64,000 nt of DNA from Microcyclospora pomicola (Eukaryota > Ascomycota > Dothideomycetes > Capnodiales), in assembly GCA_002786065.1 (NCBI GenBank), contig NHNY01000005.1, forward strand, positions 620,001 to 684,000, in the 5' to 3' direction. Position 1 is the first letter of the stretch; every line of letters begins with the position of its first letter. The notes under the pieces are model-generated. The model did not search any database. It saw nothing but the letters and a program-made list of their open reading frames with translations, and had not been told where the DNA came from. This document shows positions 33,108 through 44,800 of this stretch, piece after piece. Both the position numbers and the translations under genes were made by a program.

Positions 33108-33400
33108 CTCATCGAAGGAGTGTGATGTCGAATTGACAAGCAGCAGGAAAGGGGGAAGTCGATGTACAGTGGTAAGAAGGACATTCGGCGTACAACGTGA
33201 GATTTGTTGCGTGAAAGCGTCATCAGGACGTGCGGGATGCGCGCGCTGACACGTGCAGCTCACGGGAATGCAATTCAAAGACTTCAATACGTAGAGCTCG
33301 CAACAAATCGCGCAGCTCGTTGCACTGTTCGTGAACATCCATCATTGCCCGATGAGGCATATACATTAATTCGAGTTCGGTTCGTTTACAAGTGGACTAC

Positions 33401-34794
33401 CTATGTGTCTTTTGAAGCCGCCAGTTTGGCTTTCTTCGCCTCCTTTTTCAGTCGTTTAGCCTCTTTTCGTTGCCGTTCCAGGTCAATGTCTTGTACCGCA
33501 GCTGTTCCATTGGCTGTATTCGTCACGGAGGCAGAGGGGTCGTCGCCATGCCGTGTGCTTACGTTCCCATTCACAGGGCCTCCACGCTGCTTAGCAGCGC
33601 TGTCCTTGTTCTTCTTCGATTTCTTCCTAGCTCCATCAAGACCTGTCGCAGTCTGCTCCTCCGATGCGCCGCCGAGCGTCGCAGGGAATTGCAAGGCAGA
33701 CTTGTCAGCACTTTGACCTTCGTCGTCCGAGTCAATGCCAATGATTCCAGGATCCCCTGTTCCAAATCCTGGTGGCTTGTACCTCATCCGGAGACCTTTC
33801 GGTTGGGGTCGAATTGTGGTCACAGAGGCTTTTGAGATATCTGCTGCTGCACTGCTTCCTGTGAGTTGGCTAGCTTGCTTGCCAGTAAGCTGTGGGAGAT
33901 CAATTTTTTGTCGTAGATCAAGCTTCTTCGCGATTCGGTGTTGTACAGGCGTGTAGCCATCTTTGCTGGGGAGAAATAGCGTACACATGTCACTGTCTGG
34001 ACTTTCGCTCCAAGCATATTGGACGTCTTGATAGCTGATGGCTGTTGTGTTGGACTGGATCGCGTTCGATGCGATCTCTGAAATTGACTCGAGTGGTACG
34101 TTTGAAGGGGCGCAGATATGCCAGACTTGCTTTCCCGCGAGGTCGGATGGAGCCAGCAATGAAGACCTCATTGCCTGTGGGTCCAATGCAGTGAAACCAG
34201 TTGGTGGTCTCAGGCGTTGTGAAGGAGCGACACCAGACGTAACTTGGGGTGTTGTGGTGAGTCTATCATAGCATCAATTAGCTGAAAAGTTCTTCAGTGA
34301 TCTTGAAAGTGGTATGGCACTTACGTCTGTGACCGCACATCCACGTCGGGCATATCCTTGTCGCTATCGTCCTCCGACTCCTCTTCCTCCTCTTCTTCGC
34401 TGCTCTCGGTCTCTTCTGACGATGAAGTCTTATCCTGCTCCACTTTCACCTTCTTACTCTGTCTCTCCGCTGTGTCTCCTTCGTCCTCGCTGTCACTTGT
34501 CTCGCTTTCATCGTCCGATGCGCTCGATGAGCTCATATGCTCTGACTTCCTCTTGGTGCCCTTGGTTGATATTGATGGGTCATTCGGAAGCTTTTGATTT
34601 GTTTGCTTAGCTATAGGAGCAGTCGCAGTCGTACTCTTTTTAGGTCGCTCCTCGGATGGCGAATCCTCATCATCCGTATCGCCAATCATTTCTTCGCTCA
34701 AATGTGACTTTTTCATGGTTGCTTTGGTGGTTGCTGGCTGTTTTGTCTTTGGTGGCTTCCCATTTGCTTTTGGTCTGCTTGTTGAGAGCGCCAT
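33401..34794 (-). CDS. RPA34: RNA polymerase I subunit RPA34 (A34.5 / PAF49 family), 443 aa
   Basis: Exon 1 (34794-34325) and exon 2 (34262-33401) join across a 62-base intron. The join reconstitutes the family stretch RLRPPTGFTALDPQAMRSS followed by LLAPSDLAGKQVWHICAPSNVP. The first 160 residues are Lys/Ser-rich with a long acidic block (SSEEEEEEESEDDSDKD). The C-terminus is Lys-rich (EAKRLKKEAKKAKLA), as usual for A34.5. With A49 it forms the TFIIF-like heterodimer of RNA polymerase I in the nucleolus. The start MALSTSRPK is preferred over an ATG 30 codons upstream, which would lie in the short promoter shared with GRC3. Exon 1 alone would look like an anonymous acidic protein; the splice reveals identity. 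Confidence 0.85.
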
Positions 34795-34990
34795 TATTCC
34801 AGTAACGCACGCGTTGCGCGACGCTTGATCGGAGGCCCGGATAGAGGAGAAGACGCATGTACTTGAAGCTATTCGACTGTACAACTTTTTGGCGGCTTAA
34901 CGAAAGCAGCGGCAGAAAAAGTGGGGCGGTGTACAGAAATCGGCATTGCTCTATTAGGCCTGCATATTTCTTTTCTCAAACACGTCAAAT
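34795..34990. promoter_or_regulatory. 196-base bidirectional promoter of RPA34 and GRC3
   Basis: The start codons of RPA34 (minus) and GRC3 (plus) are only 196 bases apart, so both must share this promoter. Both products serve rRNA production. No clear TATA box is present. Confidence 0.7.
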
Positions 34991-37047
34991 ATGACGACCA
35001 AACGAAAAGCGAATGTTGCTTTCGGAAAGTCGGTATCAGAGGGTATGATTGCACTTCTGAGCTTGAACGTCAGCGTCCAATGCTGATTGATCCAGGTCCC
35101 GTCAGTGCTTTTGCAGCAGCTCGTTTGGCAAGGCTGGCCCAGCAGCCGAAGTCTGTCACTCATGTAGACGAGCATTCACCTGTCCCTGATACAGCTGATT
35201 TGGCTGACACTGCGGTCACTACTGTACCGTACGACGACCGACTTGATGAAGGTGAGAGTACTCATCCGCAGCCAGCTGTACAGGATGTGGCAACAACACT
35301 ACCGTTGCATTTCTCAACGTACGATGCAACAAAGGTCTCCCGCGACAGCAAAACTCAGTTTCAAGTCACCTTAAGGTCAGAGCAAACCGTGGTAGCGGTA
35401 GGAGAGTACGATGTTGAGGTGCTCGAAGGCTCCATTCTGCTATATGGTGCAACTCTTCGTCCACGAGGCAAGATATCTGGATCTAGTAAAATCATTCCTG
35501 GCTCAGGAAAGCATCGAGTATACGCCCCTAGTATTTTGGCACTTCCTCAAATCGTAGCTAAACGAGACGGTGCAACGATCTGTATCGAAACTGTACAGTC
35601 TGGTATCAACAAGCTGGGCAGAATATCTCCATTATTTCGCAACATCGATTCTGGCGATGCACTCCGCTCCTTTACGATCTTGCGGACAACTCGCGACATT
35701 CCAAATCAAAGAACTATTAGCTTGTTGGAAAGCGACAGAGCGAGCAACGGTCTTCTAGCTGCGCTTTCTAGCAGGTCACAAGTGCGCGATAAGCAATGTA
35801 CACTCGTTGTAGGTGCGAAGTCGGCTGGCAAATCAACGTTCAACAGGATGCTTTGCAATGGCATTCTAACTATGAATCCTGGCCGTCGATGTCATTATCT
35901 AGATCTCGATCCTGGCCAACCGGAGTTTGGCCCTCCTGGTCAAATATCACTCGTGGAGGTTAAGGGGATCCTCCTCGGACCAACCTTCTCCCATCTAGCT
36001 TCTACGGAGTCTCACCGCTTTCGCCTTCTTCGTTCACATACCATCGCTGCCACGTCCTTCAAGGATAATCCGAGCCATTATTTGGCATGCGTCAGAGATT
36101 TGGTCCAGCTCATCAGCCGCCGCAACCTGAATGACGTTCCTGTCATTGTCAATTCTTGTGGCTGGATCAATGGCGTGGGCGCAAGTGTCATGGTAGATGT
36201 CATACTTTCGCTGAGCTCTCATTCCATCGATCTGGTCACGCTTGGATCTGTCGACCCGTCTCTGGTCGCGACCATGCAGTCTGTCTCGAACAACACTGCG
36301 ATCCACGAATTGCCTAGGAGGCTCACCCGATTTTCTGTGAGAACACCAGCAGAATTGCGAAGTATGCAATCAATAGCGTACTTTCACCATTGTGGCGACA
36401 AGAAGGATGAGCTTCAGCCAGCCTGGCAGAGTGGGCCTATTGACACGCTGTGGCCGTACAACGTCGCGTATGATGGCATGAACCCTGAAGTTCTCGCAAT
36501 TCTATCGTATGGGTCCTCTCCAGATCCGGTCCATTTGGCAGAAGTTCTCGATGGAGCTGTTGTTGCGCTGGTCAAAGTTGCGGCTCAGGCTTTCGAAGGG
36601 GACTCCTTGCCACAAAACGAGCCTGGTCAAAGGTCTTCGCATAGCTGGCCGTCTTCCGACAACATCTCGAAGACTTCAGAGGGGCTTCCATACCTGACTG
36701 CGGAGCCTGTCACCCCGCTCGACCCAGTGCACAGCGAGTGCCTTGGCCTAGCTCTAGTAAGAGGCATCGATGTGCGAAACAAATGTTTGCTGTTGGTCAC
36801 CCCAACACCACAAGCTCGCTTGCTCACCGGTCAGGACGAGCGCATTGTGTTAGTCCGCGGATCGTTCGATCCTCCGGAATGGGCATACCTCGAAAACATG
36901 CACTTCGATGATGAATTGGGCAGCCGTGGGGGTGAGGTAGACTTGGAAGATAGACCATGGGTCAGCCGCAAAGAAATGGTAGGAATTGAGAGCGCGGTCT
37001 GGCGGCTTCGACATCCACCCATGGCTTCAGCGATCATCAAGCAATGA
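34991..37047 (+). CDS. GRC3: polynucleotide 5'-kinase GRC3 (NOL9/CLP1_P family), 667 aa
   Basis: A short first exon (34991-35042) encodes MTTKRKANVAFGKSVSEG. A 53-base intron (GTATGA..CCAG) then leads to 35096-37047, starting PVSAFAAARLARLAQQ, as in other GRC3 proteins. The uninterrupted frame starting at 34921 is therefore an artefact of reading the intron. The Walker A loop is GAKSAGKST at about 257-264, followed by YLDLDPGQPEFGPPGQISLVEV, the Walker B-like stretch of the family. GRC3 phosphorylates the 5'-hydroxyl of the 26S pre-rRNA after Las1 cuts ITS2, and is also needed for RNA polymerase I termination. It acts in the nucleolus. It shares a promoter with RPA34. Confidence 0.92.
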
Positions 37048-37383
37048 ATGAGCCCGCTATGTATGTGATGTATCATAAGGTACAGGAACCTCTTCCTCTC
37101 CCATTGACATCCACTGCGCTACTCCGTGGATTCCTGCCTTAAGGCTGCCATCTAATCAGATGTCGCGGCTTTCTCAAGCCCACTGACTAAGTTTTAGTGC
37201 GGGCGGACCCCGACAAGTTCTCTTCGCCGATGTGGGGCAACCTCGCATTTTTTTGGCCGAGCCTCGATCTGAATGGCTTGCTTTCTGACCTCGTACCACT
37301 GACACCTCTTCCTCCCCCATTCCTCTAGCATATCCCTCCTCCTCTTTGCTTCCACCGAGAAACTCTCCCTCGCATCCCTCATC
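37048..37383. other. promoter and pyrimidine-rich leader of SHMT
   Basis: The last 120 bases are strongly C/T-rich, as in highly expressed fungal genes. A CTCTAG near 37329 could be a 5'-UTR intron acceptor. Confidence 0.45.
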
Positions 37384-38847
37384 ATGGCCGCCAACGGAAC
37401 CAACGGTACCAGCACCAATGGCTCAACGCCAACCTACGCCCTCTCACAGGCTCACCGCGACCTCATGGAGGTGTCGTTGGTCGACCTGGACCCCGAGATC
37501 GCTGAGATCATGAAGAAGGAGATCAAGCGTCAACGGGAGTCCATTCTGCTCATTGCGTCCGAGAACGTCACCTCACGAGCCGTCTTCGACGCCCTTGGGT
37601 CACCCATGAGCAACAAGTACAGCGAAGGATACCCTGGTGCAAGATACTATGGTGGCAATGAGCACATTGACCAGATCGAGCTCACCTGCCAGAGCAGAGC
37701 TCTCAAGACTTTCGGTCTGGACCCAGAGAAGTGGGGTGTCAATGTACAATGCTTGTCAGGCTCGCCAGCAAACTTGCAGGTGTACCAAGCGATCATGCGA
37801 CCACATGATCGCTTGATGGGTCTGGATTTACCTCATGGTGGACATTTGAGCCACGGTTACCAGACACCCACCAGGAAAATCAGCGCCGTCAGCACTTACT
37901 TCGAGACTTTCCCGTACCGCGTAAACCTGGAGACGGGTCTCATCGACTACGAACAGCTTGAGCAGAACGCATTGATGTACCGACCCAAGGTTCTTGTCGC
38001 TGGCACGTCTGCATACTGCCGCGAAATCGACTACAAGCGCATGCGTGAGATTGCTGACAAGGTTGGCTGCTACTTGTTGATGGACATGGCCCACATTTCC
38101 GGTCTTGTCGCTGCGGGAGTGAACAAGTCGCCATTCGAGTACGCAGATATCGTCACCACCACCACCCACAAGTCTCTTCGTGGCCCACGTGGTGCTATGA
38201 TCTTCTTCCGCAAAGGCGTGCGCAAGACGGAGATGAAGGGCGGAAAAGAGGTGCAGACTCTGTACGATCTCGAGGGACCGATCAACTTCTCCGTCTTCCC
38301 TGGACACCAAGGTGGACCTCACAACCACACCATCACCGCACTAGCCGTTGCTCTCAAGCAAGCTCAAACCCCGGAGTTCGTCCAGTACCAGGAACAAGTC
38401 ATCAAGAACGCCAAGCAGCTCGAGCACTCCTTCAAGGCTAGAGGCTACCGCCTCGTCACTGACGGTACCGACAACCACATGGTCCTCCTTGATCTCAAGC
38501 CTTTGGGACTCGACGGTGCACGAGTGGAGGCTGTACTCGACCAAGTCAACATTGCATGCAACAAGAACACGACTCCTGGTGATAAGTCTGCACTTACTCC
38601 CTGTGGCATCCGCATTGGTGCTCCTGCGATGACAAGTCGCGGACTTGGCGAGAAGGACTTCGACCGTATCGCCGACTACATCGACCAGTGCATCAAGCTC
38701 ACCACGAGCATCCAGGCTGGTCTGCCCAAGGAGGCCAACAAGCAAAAGGACTTCAAGGCTGCCGTGGCCAAGGGCGAGCAGGCCGAAATCAAGGCTCTGA
38801 AAGCCGAGATCGCGGCATGGGCCAGCACCTTCCCACTTCCTGTGTAA
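37384..38847 (+). CDS. SHM2: cytosolic serine hydroxymethyltransferase, 487 aa
   Basis: Single exon with a strong start context (CATC-ATG-GCC). It is full length and collinear with SHMTs: [43 protein letters not shown] (motifs [23 protein letters not shown]), [12 protein letters not shown], and [17 protein letters not shown]-type loop with the PLP-binding Lys at 263. PLP enzyme that converts serine and tetrahydrofolate to glycine and methylene-THF, feeding one-carbon metabolism. The N-terminus is Asn/Thr/Gly-rich without a basic presequence, so the cytosolic rather than mitochondrial isoform is likely. No intron is needed anywhere, and codon use is C-biased, consistent with high expression. 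Confidence 0.96.
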   Translation: MAANGTNGTSTNGSTPTYALSQAHRDLMEVSLVDLDPEIAEIMKKEIKRQRESILLIASENVTSRAVFDALGSPMSNKYSEGYPGARYYGGNEHIDQIELTCQSRALKTFGLDPEKWGVNVQCLSGSPANLQVYQAIMRPHDRLMGLDLPHGGHLSHGYQTPTRKISAVSTYFETFPYRVNLETGLIDYEQLEQNALMYRPKVLVAGTSAYCREIDYKRMREIADKVGCYLLMDMAHISGLVAAGVNKSPFEYADIVTTTTHKSLRGPRGAMIFFRKGVRKTEMKGGKEVQTLYDLEGPINFSVFPGHQGGPHNHTITALAVALKQAQTPEFVQYQEQVIKNAKQLEHSFKARGYRLVTDGTDNHMVLLDLKPLGLDGARVEAVLDQVNIACNKNTTPGDKSALTPCGIRIGAPAMTSRGLGEKDFDRIADYIDQCIKLTTSIQAGLPKEANKQKDFKAAVAKGEQAEIKALKAEIAAWASTFPLPV

Positions 38848-39714
38848 ACATCTCCCTTGAGTCGAAATGACTTGTATGACCGCGGCGTTTTAAGGAGGAT
38901 TCAACTTCGTCTGTTTCGAAAAGGTTATCAGAATCTGCAAACTTCAACATAAAATTTCATGGCAGCATGGTGTCCGGGGCGCGCCAATGGCTTCAACCTA
39001 TTGGCTCTTTCCAATGCAATTCAGGCATTCAGTGATTTAGGAGGAAAGGGGGAACTCAGACGGTGGTATAGGCGGTAAAGCACTTCACTTCCTCAACGTG
39101 ATTATCCTGTGGTCCTACTATGTACCAGAGGCGATGGATATGAATTCGAACTTCAACAGAAGTCTAGAGGAAATGCTTCTCTGGGCAGATTCGGCCTGGC
39201 TGTTTCGTCACAGCAGGCGACGGTGGGTGAGGATGATGGCGGAAGCCAGGAAATGTGCTGGGAGTTCTCAGCTCCATGTATGTAGCTCCATACCACTACG
39301 TCTACAGCAGTACGATATGTACCACAAATACGATCTCCTACCTATGCATGTAATTCGCCGCGGTAGTGAATGGACACCAGCACTGACACAGGGCTTCCAT
39401 GGAGTACACGTAAGGTATGTACGTAGTGCATCTATCCAACCCAACTCCGCATATCAATGTGAGCAAAATAAGAAGATCATGTGCGAAGAGCTACAATAGC
39501 TAGGCAGCATCACCTCGTCATGCCAATACTCCGTAACGGCCGGCAGAAGACGCCACATAAAGGCATGTTGGGCGAGCACCATCGACCAGCGGGCCATGTT
39601 ACAAAGATCTGGCGCATCGTAGCGTGTTCATCTATATGCGTGTCCCAAAAGCCGTTCCCACGTATTTCATAACCCGTCTCATGCTGCGAGAAGCCGTCCC
39701 GACCTCGGCCGCCC
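38848..39714. other. intergenic, convergent 3' ends
   Basis: About 870 bases between SHMT and the oxysterol-binding protein gene. A 133-codon frame at 39098-39499 lacks any support. Nothing else was seen. Confidence 0.45.
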
Positions 39715-41130
39715 CTACAAAGCGCCATACTCGGCCGGGGCCTCCAACGTCCACTCGCCGTCGTGTAACCGTTGCAGCGCGAGTTTGCCGTCCGCCGTGA
39801 GTTCCGGCCGACCCTTGGGCTCCGTCGCGCCGGTGAAGAAGCGGGGCGACCAGTCTCTGCCCTCGGCCTTGCGTGTGGCCGCGCGCTCGCGTTGCTTCTC
39901 CTCGATCACGGTCTTCTGGTTGGTGGCGGCGGTGAACTGCTTGCCGGTGATGGATTCGGTGACGTCGTGCCAGAAGCGCTGGCTCTCGTTGAGGAGCTGT
40001 TGGTTGAGGGGCGGGCAGATCTTGGGGATGGGGCGCAGCGGCGTTACGTTGACGAGCAGGATGCGGTCTTTCTCTGCCGTCTTCTTGAAGTCCGTCGAGC
40101 CGTAGGAGAAGAACACTTTGTCCGTCCAGCAGCCGTCTATCCGACCGAGCACGTCTTTGTCGGGCACGTCCTTGATGCGTGTGGTATTGTCTCTCTCAAC
40201 ATTACATTTGTAGACGACACCCTCGACCTTGTTCTGCGTCTTGCCAAAGTAGCCCTCCTCGAGGTAGTGGAGGATGACCTTGATGCCAGTCTGAGCGCAG
40301 CTCACGAAGCAGGTGTCGGCAACCGTGACGGAAAGGTTGCCACGTAGGAATCCTCCCAGATATGCGGCCGGGTGGGTCAACCGGTAGTCCTCGCCACGCT
40401 TGTGCAATGATACATAGATGCCCTCATTGTATTGCCCGGGGGTCACCCGAATGCTCGTGCCTGTGAATTTGGCGCTGAGCTGGTCGTATCCCACCGCCGT
40501 GATCGCCTTGTCCGGACAATCTACGTAATACGCAGAGACGGGCGGGTGGTGAGAGGTTTGTTCGGTCAGATAGCTGACGCGGACATGCTTGTTCTTGGTC
40601 GACGATCCCTCCGGCGCAAGAGGCGTCTGTTGCATGTTTGTCTTCGTCTCCGCGCCCACCAATGACGGCGCCGTGTCTTCGACGTCCCATTGACACCGGA
40701 AGAACTCTCCCAATGTGCTGTTGTAAGGCTTGCACGGCTTCCCGTGCACATATTTCAAGTCTTTGGTGAACCAGAACCGCAAGCAGCCCAGCATCCGTCC
40801 CAGCGCCTCTTCACTGTCGCCAATCGCCACAAACGTCTCGGGTCGGTCGAGATAGTGCCAGTACTCGAGGTTGGGAATGGGCTCAAGCAGCTGTGCGGGC
40901 AAGCTGAAGCGCACAGCAGCAATGTCGGTCACGCCGATGAAGCGCTTGAGGATGGAGAGGAATGTGCGGAGTTTGCTGCTATCGTCTGGCACCTTGCCAT
41001 CGGGAGCGATATCCTTCCCATTGGCACTTGGTGTGGGTGTGACTGTTCCGGAGGAGAGGCCAGATGCCCCAGGCTCGGTCGTGGTATCGCTCACATCGCC
41101 CAGCTTCTTGTCTCGCTCTTTACCTACCAT
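39715..41130 (-). CDS. oxysterol-binding protein related protein (OSBP/OSH family), 471 aa
   Basis: Single exon consisting essentially of the ORD lipid-transfer domain. Family signatures are KPYNSTLGEFFRC at about 134 and the OSBP fingerprint EQTSHHPPVSAYY at 190. These residues bind the PI4P headgroup and shape the sterol/lipid tunnel. The first 50 residues are Ser/Thr/Pro-rich and there is no PH domain, ankyrin repeat or obvious FFAT motif, so this is a short, Osh4/Kes1-like or Osh6/7-like form. It should exchange a lipid (sterol or phosphatidylserine) for PI4P between ER and Golgi or plasma membrane. The C-terminal helix RFFTGATEPKGRPELTADG matches family ends. The lipid carried is not decidable here. 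Confidence 0.93.
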   Translation of the reverse strand: MVGKERDKKLGDVSDTTTEPGASGLSSGTVTPTPSANGKDIAPDGKVPDDSSKLRTFLSILKRFIGVTDIAAVRFSLPAQLLEPIPNLEYWHYLDRPETFVAIGDSEEALGRMLGCLRFWFTKDLKYVHGKPCKPYNSTLGEFFRCQWDVEDTAPSLVGAETKTNMQQTPLAPEGSSTKNKHVRVSYLTEQTSHHPPVSAYYVDCPDKAITAVGYDQLSAKFTGTSIRVTPGQYNEGIYVSLHKRGEDYRLTHPAAYLGGFLRGNLSVTVADTCFVSCAQTGIKVILHYLEEGYFGKTQNKVEGVVYKCNVERDNTTRIKDVPDKDVLGRIDGCWTDKVFFSYGSTDFKKTAEKDRILLVNVTPLRPIPKICPPLNQQLLNESQRFWHDVTESITGKQFTAATNQKTVIEEKQRERAATRKAEGRDWSPRFFTGATEPKGRPELTADGKLALQRLHDGEWTLEAPAEYGAL

Positions 41131-41804
41131 TGTCGAGTGGAGTGGAGGGTCGGGAGGGGTGCGACTGTTCGCGCACGATAAGAGCCAAGGAGAGGTCGAT
41201 CTCCCGAATGTCGTTGAGAGGTCGGCGGTGAGCAGAGAGCCGGATTGAGATCTGGTCGAATGAAATTTTCAAGTGGTATTGTGAAGCCACGCGCGTTTGG
41301 CTGTATAATCGAGCAGTAGATCAATGTCACGGAGACAATGACGCTGGTGTACCGGCTCAGGCGGTATCTGGTAAATCCTGAATCGGCGTTTGGAGCACGG
41401 CCAAGTCTGGATGATGTCGAGATGAGACTAGGGTGGGGTGGAGGGGCTCAAGGGGAGACAGTTGCGGGCGAGCAAGTAAGAGACAAGAGATGGCGAGGTG
41501 GTTGATATATGTTATGCGGTGGGCGAGTGTCGTGTGATAGCGAGTCGTGCGAGTGGCATCTCACCTGTTGCCTCTGATCACAATGTGCAGCTCTCGTGCG
41601 GCGGACCTGTACTTCATAGCTCCTGCGACTGACTTATCACCGCATGCATCGACAGCCAATCGAGGACTCCACGGGGCATCATGAATGGCACGTGAGCCAT
41701 CAGCTATGTGCTTACATACAATAATCATACATCACCTCGTATCTCGTTACTCTCTTCTGATGTCGATACAAAGCCTCGATCTTCCATGTCCATGAGCGTC
41801 GTCT
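41131..41804. other. promoter of the oxysterol-binding protein gene; 3' flank of TFC4
   Basis: About 670 bases between two minus-strand genes, including a C/T-rich leader just above 41130 on the minus strand. No additional gene was seen. Confidence 0.45.
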
Positions 41805-44800
41805 TCACATCACCAACCATTGCTCCGTGATGGCTCTGGCAGCGTGGAGGTTTCCTGCCAGAGCAAAGACCCCTTGTAATGCGAATGCCGCCTCTGCTGC
41901 AAGGTCCTCCGTCTCGACGGTGTCGACCACGCCATCCTCGCCAACCACTACCCCATCCACGGCGCCATGCCGATCTTCCACCTCCTTCTTCACCAGTGGA
42001 CTCAGCTCGAGGACTTTCTCGTAGCCTGGGATGGCGAGATGCGTGAGACCGAGCATGTGCCAAGTCCGCGCAACATTGAACTCCGCTTCTTGTAGATGAG
42101 CCATGCTCCCTCCCGCTACTCGAAGCTCATAGTAACGGTACAGAAACGCAAGGCCTTGCTGCACGCCATAGTGCCGGTTGTCGGTCTGCCGCTTCATGGC
42201 ATTGTGGATGAATGTTGTGGCGATACTGAGATGCACGCTTATGTTCTCCGGCTGCAATGCAAGCACCCGATGGAAATAGTTGAGCGCCGTGAATGACGAG
42301 GTCGAATCAGACGTCTGATGGCCGTAATGCAAGAGCAGACCCGGCAGGTGTTCTGGCTGCTTTTGACGAGCTAAGGCGGCGAGTTTGTTGCGAAGGCCGC
42401 GTGTTTGGTTGGAGAAATCGATCTTGTCTCGAACTTCCGGCTTCATCAAAGCGTAATCATGCTGTTTCATACTACGGAGCACAAATTTCTGTGTCGGACC
42501 GGTAGCGAACTGATTATTACCGTAGCATAATCGAGACACCGCTGCCATCAGCTGGTATGCATTTCCGGACCGAAATTGGCTGTCTACAATGTAAGTTCGT
42601 GCACAATCTGTAGCGAGACGACTGTCGTTGAAGACAAACGCGATGCAGAATGAGACAGCCATCGAGATGTTGTTCAATACAGGATCATGCACAAAAACAT
42701 TGGCGTTTCTGACCCCATTGGCCACCGCATAACAACTCTCTTTGTCCGCGAGCTTGTGTGCGTAAAGCAGGATCAAGTCCACAAATATGTGGTGCCAATC
42801 TGGGAAGGCGATTCCGTGAAAGTCTCTCGGTGCGTCGATGGGCGGCGCAGCCGGACCTTCATCATCATCATCGTTCTCCTCGCCATCCTCGGTGTAGATG
42901 CTGTCTTTGAGCCTACTTTTCATGGCCTGCATTTCGAATACAAGCCTGGTTGACTGTCCGCCTTGGTTGCCTCTGGTGGAGTAGCCCTTGAACGGCATGT
43001 TCTTGTCCCGTTGAGGATAGAAGACATCCATCGACATGAAAGCCTCCACCATACCGCGCGCTTCCTCTGACCACATTCGTATCGCACTCTCATCGTCTCC
43101 CTGCTCGACAACAGGCCACAATTCTTGAACCACCTCGAATTTGGCTTTGATCATAGAAGCTTCGTCTTGCATTCGTTGTATGCGTGCCTGTGTTGCGGCG
43201 TGGTTGGGATGGAGTGGCGCTATCAATCGTTGTCTTCTTCTACGGGCTGATGAGTCGACGTCGAGCGGATCTTTTCGTTTGGTCTTGCGCCCTGCGGGAT
43301 AAGCGTTTGCGGGTAGAACGATAGCGCCTTGCGGCCGTGGTGCAATCCTTTGATATGTGTTTGTGGATAGGTCATTTGGAAGTCTTACTGACTCCTCCCT
43401 GCATACAGACAGTTCCTTCGTTGCTCGTTCTTTACGCTTTCTGCCCCGTGGCTTCACCGCCGGTTTCTTCGAGATGAGCTCATCTATAACCATAGATGTG
43501 TCGGCCTCTGGACTGCTACATGATCCAGGAGTATCTGGGGGCTCACTGCCCTGCCTCATTCCTGCAGTCGTTGATCTATTCGCTGGCGGTGGCATAGGCA
43601 GATTGTTCCGGAGCACAGTATCTCGATTGCTCAATCGTAAGACTTCTTGGACCAGTGCCAGGGCTTCGGCCTTTCTTTGGCTTGCTTCATACATCTTCGC
43701 AAGCTCGACGCGTGCACGAATGTTGTTCGGATGCTTGTCCATCACGATTCGGAAGTATTTCTCGGCCTCTTCCAGTCTATTGGTGTTCCGATAACAATGT
43801 CCGAGGCCAAGGAATAGTTCATCATCGTCTTGTCCTGGAAGAGCCAGGAGTAGTTCTGAAATTTTGATGGCATGGTCAAAGTAGCGATGTGCAACCAGTT
43901 TATTCGCTACAGCAAGGTAGACATCGGCAAAGTCGTTCACTTCGTCGTCTGAGAACTTCAAGAACTCTTCGACATGTCTCTCAACCTCTTCCGTCCACCC
44001 AAACCCCATGTTCAGCCTCAGGAACAAATATTTGGCACGAATCTCCAGCGGAAGACCCTCGCCATAACTCATCCGATCGAGATTGGCTCGACCTTGTTGA
44101 AACTCAGGCACACGCTGGCCCCTTCGCAGCGGATCGCTGTCGAATTCTCGATCGTCATCCCAATCTTCCCAGAACACTTCATCTTTGCGCCCAAGGAACC
44201 AGCGAGCATATCGTTTCAGTCGCTTTATGCTGTCGGCCCAGGTGGGTTGTCCGGTGTTTTCTGTCAGCTCCAGATAAATGTGAAGAAAAGACCATGATTC
44301 ATCTGGTTGCGGAAAATGGGAATGTTCTGCATGATAGTGGTCAAAGGCTCGCTCGTACACAATCTTCGCCTTGTCGATTTCCACCTTGTCGCCACTTCTG
44401 GTGCACAATTCTGCATAGAGCCGTACGTAGTCCAGGTTGTAAGGATCTTCACGCGCCAGACCTTTCGCTTCCTTTCGTGCCTTGTGCTCGGGACCGAACT
44501 CTAGCCAGTAGTCGAGTCGTCTTCCACGAGCCGTTAAGTCGCCAAATCGGTACTTCACGCATTTGTCGAAGCAGAACTTTGCGAGCTGTAGATAGCTGTA
44601 CCGCTCAGTCTCACTTTCGGCGAAATCCCATGCGCGTTGTCCCGCCGAAAGCCAGGCGTCGGGATCTCGGGTTGTGTTGCAGCCATTCACATAGACGATC
44701 AGCGAGTCGACGTGTCGATCAAGACCCGTGAGTATCTCGGACAACAGAAAGTGAGCCTGAAAGACTTCTGGATTCGCCTGAATGGCAGATCGGGCAAGCT

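Noticed and set aside
43889-44731. 280-codon plus-strand ORF
   Set aside because: Antisense to TFC4, whose TPR pattern is continuous on the other strand.
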